The notes under the pieces were generated by a model that saw nothing but the letters and a program-made list of their open reading frames with translations, made no database searches and was not told where the DNA came from. From Caecitellus pseudoparvulus (taxonomy: Eukaryota > Bigyra: Bicosoecida), in the NCBI GenBank assembly GCA_965644315.1, contig CBFFRQ010000188.1, forward strand, positions 1 to 26,684: DNA of 26,684 nt, in the 5' to 3' direction. Made by a program: the position numbers and the translations under genes. The first letter of the stretch is position 1; each line of letters starts with the position of its first letter. Positions 20,805-26,684 of the stretch are shown here, piece by piece.

Positions 20805-23800
20805 TCACGTGCGACCCCCGTCCTCACTCAGCAGCACCAACTTCAACGCCGTGCCAGGCGTGCCGGCAGCGTCATAGTCACTGTAGTCCACACCCTGCTC
20901 CGTCAGCACGTCCTCCAGGTTGAAGTCTGCCACACGCACTGTCGCCACCACGTCGTCCTCATCCCGAGTCCAATCGCCGGGCGCCAGCTCAAACGTCAAG
21001 TGCTCCAGCACCACCACCTCCACAGGTCCTCCCCCGCCGTGCGGGGTCAGCTGCTGGCTGTGGTCGTCAGTGCCAGGCGTGGCCAGCGGCGTCGCGTCCG
21101 CCACCGACACCACCTGCAGGAACGCCACATACTCATGCTCCACCTCGTCCACGGCCACCGTCACATCCACCAGGTTCGACGCCGACCCGGCATTCTCAGA
21201 CACCGACCGCAAGTTCCCGTATGTGATGGATGCAGCCAGTGGCAGCTCCTGCACGTTCACCAGCTTCGGCACGAAGCTCGTCGTCGACGTCACGTGCGAC
21301 CCCCCGTCCTCACTCAGCAGCACCAACTTCAACGCCGTGCCAGGCGTGCCCGCAGCGTTGTAGTCGCTGTAGTCCACACCCTGCTCCGTCAGCACGTCCT
21401 CCAGGTTGAAGTCTGCCACACGCACTGTCGCCACCACGTCGTCCTCATCCCGAGTCCAATCGCCGGGCGCCAGCTCAAACGTCAAGTGCTCCAGCACCAC
21501 CACCTCCACAGGTCCTCCCCCGCCGTGCGGGGTCAGCTGCTGGCTGTGGTCGTCAGTGCCAGGCGTGGCCAGCGGCGTCGCGTCCGCCACCGACACCACC
21601 TGCAGGAACGCCACATACTCATGCTCCACCTCGTCCACGGCCACCGTCACATCCACCAGGTTCGACGCCGACCCGGCATTCTCAGACACCGACCGCAAGT
21701 TCCCGTATGTGATGGATGCAGCCAGTGGCAGCTCCTGCACGTTCACCAGCTTCGGCACGAAGCTCGTCGTCGACGTCACGTGCGACCCCCCGTCCTCACT
21801 CAGCAGCACCAACTTCAACGCCGTGCCAGGCGTGCCGGCAGCGTCATAGTCGCTGTAGTCCACACCCTGCTCCGTCAGCACGTCCTCCAGGTTGAAGTCT
21901 GCCACACGCACTGTCGCCACCACGTCGTCCTCATCCCGAGTCCAATCGCCGGGCGCCAGCTCAAACGTCAAGTGCTCCAGCACCACCACCTCCACAGGTC
22001 CTCCCCCGCCGTGCGGGGTCAGCTGCTGGCTGTGGTCGTCAGTGCCAGGCGTGGCCAGCGGCGTCGCGTCCGCCACCGACACCACCTGCAGGAACGCCAC
22101 ATACTCATGCTCCACCTCGTCCACGGCCACCGTCACATCCACCAGGTTCGACGCCGACCCGGCATTCTCAGACACCGACCGCAAGTTCCCGTATGTGATG
22201 GATGCAGCCAGTGGCAGCTCCTGCACGTTCACCAGCTTCGGCACGAAGCTCGTCGTCGACGTCACGTGCGACCCCCCGTCCTCACTCAGCAGCACCAACT
22301 TCAACGCCGTGCCAGGCGTGCCGGCAGCGTCATAGTCACTGTAGTCCACACCCTGCTCCGTCAGCACGTCCTCCAGGTTGAAGTCTGCCACACGCACTGT
22401 CGCCACCACGTCGTCCTCATCCCGAGTCCAATCGCCGGGCGCCAGCTCAAACGTCAAGTGCTCCAGCACCACCACCTCCACAGGTCCTCCCCCGCCGTGC
22501 GGGGTCAGCTGCTGGCTGTGGTCGTCAGTGCCAGGCGTGGCCAGCGGCGTCGCGTCCGCCACCGACACCACCTGCAGGAACGCCACATACTCATGCTCCA
22601 CCTCGTCCACGGCCACCGTCACATCCACCAGGTTCGACGCCGACCCGGCATTCTCAGACACCGACCGCAAGTTCCCGTATGTGATGGATGCAGCCAGTGG
22701 CAGCTCCTGCACGTTCACCAGCTTCGGCACGAAGCTCGTCGTCGACGTCACGTGCGACCCCCCGTCCTCACTCAGCAGCACCAACTTCAACGCCGTGCCA
22801 GGCGTGCCGGCAGCGTCATAGTCACTGTAGTCCACACCCTGCTCCGTCAGCACGTCCTCCAGGTTGAAGTCTGCCACACGCACTGTCGCCACCACGTCGT
22901 CCTCATCCCGAGTCCAATCGCCGGGCGCCAGCTCAAACGTCAAGTGCTCCAGCACCACCACCTCCACAGGTCCTCCCCCGCCGTGCGGGGTCAGCTGCTG
23001 GCTGTGGTCGTCAGTGCCAGGCGTGGCCAGCGGCGCCCCGTCTGCCACCGACACCACCTGCAGGAACCCCACATATGAATGTGCGAATTCCGGAGTGTTC
23101 TCGAGTGTGATGGTGACCAGGTCTGACGTCGACCCGGCATTCTCAGACACCGCCTGCAAGTTCCCGTACGTGATGGATGCAGTCAATGGCAGCTCCTGCA
23201 CGTTGATGAGGTCGACATCTGCACCATCATCATCAGGTACAGGCCCTGCAACTGTAGCTGTGACGGTCACAGTTTGCGGCGCAGCAGGTGACGTCCCGGT
23301 ATAGCCAGTCAAGCCGAGGCCTTCGAAGTCGAAATCAGTGTTGAGCTGAACAAGAAGAGTTATTTCACCATTCGTCGTCGCTGCCCCTGAAACCTTCAGA
23401 TCCAGAAAGTTTGACTCGGTGTCGGTGAAGGTCACGGTTGGGACGGTGGAGGGCTCACCCACAATGATGTCGGCATCTTCGAACGTGAGAGAAAACACAT
23501 TGTGATCAGCAAGGGCAGACTCGGCCACCCCTGAGGACGAGTCACCGTGCAGCGTCATGACTACGTTTGTTGGGCTCTGGTCAACGTTGTTCACAGTCAT
23601 GGTTGCAGTGTGGGAGTTGCTCGCCTGCGCACCGCCGCCCAGCGTCAAGTCAGTCGTAATTCCGCCAGTCCCGCTGTTGAAGGTTGACCCATCAATGGCG
23701 TAAATGTTGGGCACGGACTCGACTGCGGTAATGTCCACATCGCAAGATACTTGTCCGTTTTGGGCGTCGACGAGAGTCACAGCTGCTGAGCAATCAACAC

Positions 23801-25781
23801 CAACCGTCGCAGCTGCAATGTCAAAGGATGCAGAGAAGGCAGCAGTGTTCGTGCAGCTCGGAAAAAGATCTGGGCCTTGGATGTCAACAGTAAATGAAGT
23901 TGACGCCAGTTCGTCAACAGCGAAGTCGGCCGTGGAGCCCTGCAACGCATATGTGTCTGCGACGTTGGAGACCGACAGCGTCGCTTCAGGGGATGACTGC
24001 CCAGCGGCCACTGCGGCGGTGATTGTCAAGCCCCAGGGCCCTGTACAATCTGAACCCCCATCTGCTGTGAAGGCATCACGCGCTGTAATGTCGGTGTTGG
24101 CCACGCTGACGGTGTATGTGGCGGAGCCAGAGGAAACCGTCATGTCAGAGCCGCTGATGGTGGACAGGCCGAGAGCGGTCGCGAGACTGCCGGAAAAGGT
24201 AATGCCAGCAACTGTCGAATCATCTTCAATGCTTGTGTCGGTGAAAGTGAGCGTGAAGCCTGAGAAGGCCGTCTTTTCGTTCACTGATGCGGTTGTTGAG
24301 GACCACGCCAGTGACACGGTGTCCAAGACAGTCAGCGTCTCTGGAGCAGTCAAGCTGGTACCGTCAAGCACTGGCTCAATGGAGAAGCTGGGGGTGGTGC
24401 CGAAGTTGACAGCGCCAACGAGGAGCACGAAACCACTAGTCTGGCCGAACAATAGGCTTGCAGTGCTGCCAGACCAGGGACCAGCCTGAACTTCCAGCTC
24501 GTTTGGGTCAAAGCCAGTGAGGGAGCCAGCGAAGTGCACCCGCTTGTCATATGCTGTCGCATCCACATCTCCAGCGCTTACAAAGCTCACAGCCGTTGGG
24601 GGAGTAGGTGTCGACGATGCAACAGGCGTCAGGTATAGCGGCATGGCAGCTCCGACATCTGCATCAGAGCCATCCTTTGCTTGCAAGTCCACTGACACTG
24701 CACCGTACTCATCGTGGGTTGTCGAGACTGCAGGTGTGTCCCCGTTCACGACGTTGGTTATATCGCTGATACTAGCCCCCACCACCTTTGTTGCCGAACT
24801 AGCAGTGTTCAGCACGGAAATGGGGCGAGACAGAGTTGTGGCAACTGAAGCACCAACGAGGTTGAGATCGAAAGCTGCAGCGACAGGATTTTCTGGGTAA
24901 CCATCAAGCCCGAAGGAGTCGTCCAGGGCTTTGATCGTGACGGAGAAGCTCAGCGTGTGGGAGCCGATAGTGGCATCAAAGGTGCTGGTCTGGGCAGCAC
25001 TGCATCCTGACGTGTCAGCGGTAATGTGAATGTTCTCGCGAATGCCGCCACTTGCGACTGAGTGCGAAGCAGCGGGAGTCAAGCTGCACGTCCCAGCTAT
25101 ATTCGATATGCTCACACTGAACGGTACCGTGCCTGGGAGGTTCTGATCGACGAAGAGCTGGAAGAGCGTGTTGCTACCAACGTACACAGTTGCAGAAATT
25201 GGTGCCGTGTAGTCGGTCGAAGTCACGTCGGGCCCGAACGGGGTTGCAGGGTCTGCTTTCGAAAACAGGTATGGCAAATGGCAGCGCCGTGTTGCGGCAT
25301 TGTACTCCAGAATACCAGTGCAAGTTGCGTCGTCGTTGCAGATGGTGTCCAGGGTGTTGCTGCAGGTCTCCTGCGCGTACGAAGAGCCGTCAAACGCAAA
25401 GCAGGCGTCTGTCGCCCCTGTCACGATGGGGTGCAGTGTTGCTCCAGGCACATCAGAGACGATGGCCTGCACAATGCTCTCAGGTAGGGCGTTGTCATTT
25501 CTGTCGACAAATTCGTGGCGGGAGTTGCTCCACTTGGCAACGAAAACCGTCGACGTAGCAGCTGACTGGACAGCAACGACTTCAGACTGCTCCAGCGGCG
25601 TCCAAAGTGACCCGTAGGTGCACGTTGGGGCGGGGTCAAAAGCAGCTGCAGTCTCGACGTCGATGCATGTGTCGAAGTCGGTGTCCCACGTAGCGAGGGT
25701 TCCACTCCCGGGGCAACTTGTTGCCCAAGCACTGCTGACAACAGAGGCAAGGGCCAGGAAGGCCAAGGAAGGTGCTCTCAT
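20805..25781 (-). CDS. Secreted repeat protein, 1,658 aa, as literally assembled
   Basis: This is the longest intact frame at the 5' end of the locus. The start is the first Met of the frame and begins a textbook signal peptide: Arg at residue 3, a hydrophobic core through residue 17, and an Ala-Trp-Ala cleavage motif ending at residue 20. The mature protein starts TSCPG. The frame is open for 41 codons further upstream but contains no other ATG. Residues about 21-857 are unique sequence. From about 858 come a diverged 162-aa unit and then near-identical units. The frame closes with GRT and TGA at 20805, because the C-run at 20815-20819 has five C where ten sister sites have six. The natural product was probably longer. 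No membrane anchor is visible, so this version would be released into the medium or matrix. Confidence 0.8.
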   Translation of the reverse strand: MRAPSLAFLALASVVSSAWATSCPGSGTLATWDTDFDTCIDVETAAAFDPAPTCTYGSLWTPLEQSEVVAVQSAATSTVFVAKWSNSRHEFVDRNDNALPESIVQAIVSDVPGATLHPIVTGATDACFAFDGSSYAQETCSNTLDTICNDDATCTGILEYNAATRRCHLPYLFSKADPATPFGPDVTSTDYTAPISATVYVGSNTLFQLFVDQNLPGTVPFSVSISNIAGTCSLTPAASHSVASGGIRENIHITADTSGCSAAQTSTFDATIGSHTLSFSVTIKALDDSFGLDGYPENPVAAAFDLNLVGASVATTLSRPISVLNTASSATKVVGASISDITNVVNGDTPAVSTTHDEYGAVSVDLQAKDGSDADVGAAMPLYLTPVASSTPTPPTAVSFVSAGDVDATAYDKRVHFAGSLTGFDPNELEVQAGPWSGSTASLLFGQTSGFVLLVGAVNFGTTPSFSIEPVLDGTSLTAPETLTVLDTVSLAWSSTTASVNEKTAFSGFTLTFTDTSIEDDSTVAGITFSGSLATALGLSTISGSDMTVSSGSATYTVSVANTDITARDAFTADGGSDCTGPWGLTITAAVAAGQSSPEATLSVSNVADTYALQGSTADFAVDELASTSFTVDIQGPDLFPSCTNTAAFSASFDIAAATVGVDCSAAVTLVDAQNGQVSCDVDITAVESVPNIYAIDGSTFNSGTGGITTDLTLGGGAQASNSHTATMTVNNVDQSPTNVVMTLHGDSSSGVAESALADHNVFSLTFEDADIIVGEPSTVPTVTFTDTESNFLDLKVSGAATTNGEITLLVQLNTDFDFEGLGLTGYTGTSPAAPQTVTVTATVAGPVPDDDGADVDLINVQELPLTASITYGNLQAVSENAGSTSDLVTITLENTPEFAHSYVGFLQVVSVADGAPLATPGTDDHSQQLTPHGGGGPVEVVVLEHLTFELAPGDWTRDEDDVVATVRVADFNLEDVLTEQGVDYSDYDAAGTPGTALKLVLLSEDGGSHVTSTTSFVPKLVNVQELPLAASITYGNLRSVSENAGSASNLVDVTVAVDEVEHEYVAFLQVVSVADATPLATPGTDDHSQQLTPHGGGGPVEVVVLEHLTFELAPGDWTRDEDDVVATVRVADFNLEDVLTEQGVDYSDYDAAGTPGTALKLVLLSEDGGSHVTSTTSFVPKLVNVQELPLAASITYGNLRSVSENAGSASNLVDVTVAVDEVEHEYVAFLQVVSVADATPLATPGTDDHSQQLTPHGGGGPVEVVVLEHLTFELAPGDWTRDEDDVVATVRVADFNLEDVLTEQGVDYSDYDAAGTPGTALKLVLLSEDGGSHVTSTTSFVPKLVNVQELPLAASITYGNLRSVSENAGSASNLVDVTVAVDEVEHEYVAFLQVVSVADATPLATPGTDDHSQQLTPHGGGGPVEVVVLEHLTFELAPGDWTRDEDDVVATVRVADFNLEDVLTEQGVDYSDYNAAGTPGTALKLVLLSEDGGSHVTSTTSFVPKLVNVQELPLAASITYGNLRSVSENAGSASNLVDVTVAVDEVEHEYVAFLQVVSVADATPLATPGTDDHSQQLTPHGGGGPVEVVVLEHLTFELAPGDWTRDEDDVVATVRVADFNLEDVLTEQGVDYSDYDAAGTPGTALKLVLLSEDGGRT
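20815..20819 (-). other. Frameshift site: C5 instead of C6 (first met by the ribosome)
   Basis: GAC GGG GGT CGC ACG TGA on the coding strand replaces GAC GGG GGG TCG CAC GTG of intact units. It ends the 1,658-aa frame. Units at 21300, 21786, 22272 and 22758 have six C and read through. Confidence 0.9.
23211..25721 (-). other. Unique N-terminal extracellular region (residues about 21-857)
   Basis: This is non-repetitive coding sequence with mixed codon use. The first 200 residues contain many Cys (for example SCPG, DTC, PTC, ETC, TIC), typical of a disulfide-bonded extracellular domain; I do not recognise the family. An early motif, FVDRNDNALP, resembles the DxNDNxP calcium linker of cadherins. 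From about residue 220 the sequence is Ser/Thr/Val/Asp-rich with alternating hydrophobic residues, as in stacked beta-sandwich domains. Near 23480-23590 a segment with SPTNVVMTL, VAES and FEDADI matches the start of a cadherin-like domain. The beta-sandwich assignment rests on sequence pattern only. Confidence 0.6.
25722..25781 (-). other. Signal peptide, residues 1-20
   Basis: The sequence MRAPSLAFLALASVVSSAWA has a short basic start, a hydrophobic helix and small residues at -1 and -3. Cleavage is expected before Thr21. It marks the product as entering the secretory pathway and fixes the correct start of the gene. Confidence 0.85.
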
Positions 25782-26684
25782 GGGCGATGATACTGCAAGG
25801 AGGGTTGAAGGAAGAAATGAACTTATGTTGTGGAAGTTGAAGGTGTGCAGGCACACAAGCGCAGGGAAGGCGAGGAGAGAAAAGCACGAGGAACAGCTGG
25901 GCACGGCTCCTGCAAAGCCCTCCGCATCAAACTAGCGGGAAGCGTCATCACCAGGCCTCCTTGATCAGTTTTGGGCACTTTGTGAGAGAGCCACAGTGCG
26001 TGAGGGAGGAGGAGCGCGCGCGCAGAAAGGAGCTTTCCGCATGCAAGGTGCAAGTTGCTTCACACCCTCCCTCCGCGCACGGGCGCTGCTAGGTCAGGGG
26101 GAAGTCAGACGCACACCATGTACACAGTAGAAAGGCACTCACGGGAATAGCTTGTCGGTTCGACTTCACGCGTCGTAGCAGGCGGCACAAAGAGGGCAGC
26201 CTGTCTGGCGCGTGCCGAGGTACAAGGCAGGCGCGCACCACGAAATCGTGGCTGGCACCAGCACTCATGCAGTGAGGAGCCCAAACGTAGAAGTCTGGGT
26301 TGGGTGAAGTAATGTGTCCCGGGTCCAGAAGTGAGGGACCTGTGGGTGGCGCACACCAGCGGCCCCTTCAAACCCCCCCCCCTCCTTCCGCTGGCCGCAG
26401 CGACCCAAGCTCGGCGTCCCACTTTGGAGCACTTGTTCGTGCGCGCTGGGGCGATAAAGCCAGCCCTACTCGGCTGCGAAGCAAGGAAGAAAGCTCATTG
26501 GAGACTCTCAAGCATGTGCTGCTTGGATCGGGCCGCTGAAGAACATGCAGCGGCCCAGAAAGGCAAGCCCAGATGTGCAAGTTTTTCAGACGTGCCGCTG
26601 CCGGAGGAGCTTCCCACAAGTGATGGCCCGGAGTCTTAGCTGCCCAGAGCGCTTCGTCCTGTTTTCCTGGAGCGCTGCGCCGTT
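25782..26684 (-). promoter_or_regulatory. Upstream region of the giant gene; no supported gene
   Basis: These 903 bp precede the ATG and should hold the promoter and 5' leader. On the coding strand, a pyrimidine-rich tract ending in TTGCAG at 25793-25795 sits 11 nt before the ATG and looks like a 3' splice acceptor, with CTTCAAC as a possible branch site. I see no convincing TATA box. A short alternating CG run lies near 26016-26025 and a run of ten C at 26373-26382. Several open frames of 60-105 codons exist on both strands, but none shows a domain, a signal peptide or a coding-like composition. No tRNA-like cloverleaf or rRNA fragment is seen. Confidence 0.4.

Larger units (their letters stand above)
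15426..23210 (-). repeat. Tandem array of about 16 x 486-bp (162-codon) Calx-beta-like units
   Basis: The marker motif VATVRVADFNLED recurs 16 times, spaced 486 bp, or 485 bp where a base is missing. Each unit contains SITYGNLRSVSENAGS (the SVSENAG segment resembles the opening strand of Calx-beta domains), a Gly-rich TPHGGGGP loop, LTFELAPGD, and a closing strand LKLVLLSEDGG. Interior units are nearly identical at the DNA level. Both edges are diverged: the 5'-most unit reads INVQELPLTASITYGNLQ with a different middle, and the 3'-most reads VNVKEYDGSMM. Interior units fall into three haplotypes at one short site: A (gttgtagtcgctg; J1, J5, J12), B (gtcatagtcgctg; J3, J8, J9, J13) and C (gtcatagtcactg; the other eight of 15 junctions). 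Homogeneous interior and diverged edges are the signature of unequal crossing-over or gene conversion. Copy number may be misjudged by assembly. Confidence 0.95.
5628..25781 (-). pseudogene. Giant secreted Calx-beta/cadherin-like repeat protein gene, interrupted and 3'-truncated by the telomere
   Basis: This is the whole locus seen as one gene. From the ATG at 25781 a single frame can be followed to the telomere. It needs one restored base at each of five C-runs (16445, 17416, 18873, 20330 and 20815) and passes one in-frame TGA (15352-15350). The arithmetic closes exactly: 20,152 nt plus 5 is 6,719 codons, ending with the GAG and GTC codons next to the telomere. Order of parts: signal peptide, unique N-terminal region (codons about 21-857), about 16 Calx-beta-like units (to about 3470), a cadherin-like unique region (3480-4472), 2.85 copies of a 752-codon unit, and a cut domain. 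No transmembrane segment, GPI signal or stop codon is present at the 3' side, as expected if the end was lost. The family suggests an extracellular, calcium-dependent adhesive or matrix protein; that function is inferred. It could be a true pseudogene, or a live gene with assembly errors in its repeats. Confidence 0.75.

Noticed and set aside
15350-20819. Introns that would remove the five frameshifts
   Set aside because: The frame on both sides of each site is the same repeat unit, and the defect is a single base in a C-run. Splicing out a segment would delete conserved strands, and the six-C units show the correct form.
5944-23210. CRISPR array or transposon as the source of the repeats
   Set aside because: The repeats are contiguous, in frame and coding with no spacers. 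No terminal repeats, target-site duplications, transposase or reverse transcriptase are visible.
15579-23304. Long plus-strand open frames (up to 777 codons) across the 486-bp array
   Set aside because: They are antisense to the array and repeat with its period. Their products are His/Arg- or Ser/Thr-rich with no fold signature. A GC-rich repeat lacking stops on one strand easily leaves the other open.
25782-25904. Upstream extension of the giant gene to 25904
   Set aside because: It would need a GTG start, unlikely in a eukaryotic nuclear gene. The only ATG in this part of the frame is at 25781, where a signal peptide begins, and a splice-acceptor-like site lies in the extension.
26105-26639. 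Small open frames on both strands at the right edge
   Set aside because: They overlap each other on both strands, have no recognisable domain, and are Pro/Arg/Ala-rich as expected from random GC-rich sequence. One could be the edge of a gene outside the window, but nothing supports it.

Overview
The window is the left end of a linear eukaryotic chromosome. Positions 1-5627 are an almost perfect array of about 938 CCCTAA units (TTAGGG on the minus strand). Nearly all the rest, 5628-25781, is one giant minus-strand reading frame that starts far inside and points at the chromosome end. The telomere type, GC-rich coding sequence, intron-free 20 kb frame and modular secreted architecture suggest a microbial eukaryote (protist). 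A lineage such as a thraustochytrid or another stramenopile is possible, but the sequence does not settle the clade.

Layout in the direction of transcription, right to left: (1) 26684-25782, upstream region with no supported gene and a good 3' splice acceptor 11 nt before the ATG. (2) 25781-23211, signal peptide and a unique Cys-containing N-terminal part. (3) 23210-15426, about 16 tandem 486-bp (162-codon) units encoding a Calx-beta-like or Ig-like beta-sandwich; the interior units are almost identical and the edge units diverged. (4) 15352-15350, an in-frame TGA. (5) 15349-12371, a unique cadherin-like region with several DxND-type linkers. (6) 12370-5944, 2.85 tandem copies of a 2,256-bp (752-codon) multi-domain unit. 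(7) 5943-5628, one more, diverged domain that is cut by the telomere inside what looks like its last beta strand.

Read literally, the protein ends after 1,658 residues, at 20805, because one repeat unit carries five C instead of six in a homopolymer. Five units share this 1-bp deletion. Restoring one base at each gives exactly one frame from the signal peptide to the telomere (25781 to 5630 plus 5 nt is 6,719 codons), broken only by the TGA at codon 3479. The frame then enters the telomere as GTT AGG GTT AGG (Val-Arg repeats) and meets no stop before the window ends.

The best reading is a very large secreted or surface adhesin-like gene whose 3' end was lost by chromosome breakage and telomere addition. 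It is either degenerating or carries assembly errors in its repeats. Its transcript would run outward into the telomere and contain UUAGGG repeats, the same sense as the telomeric RNA TERRA. No second gene, RNA gene, transposon or CRISPR array is supported.
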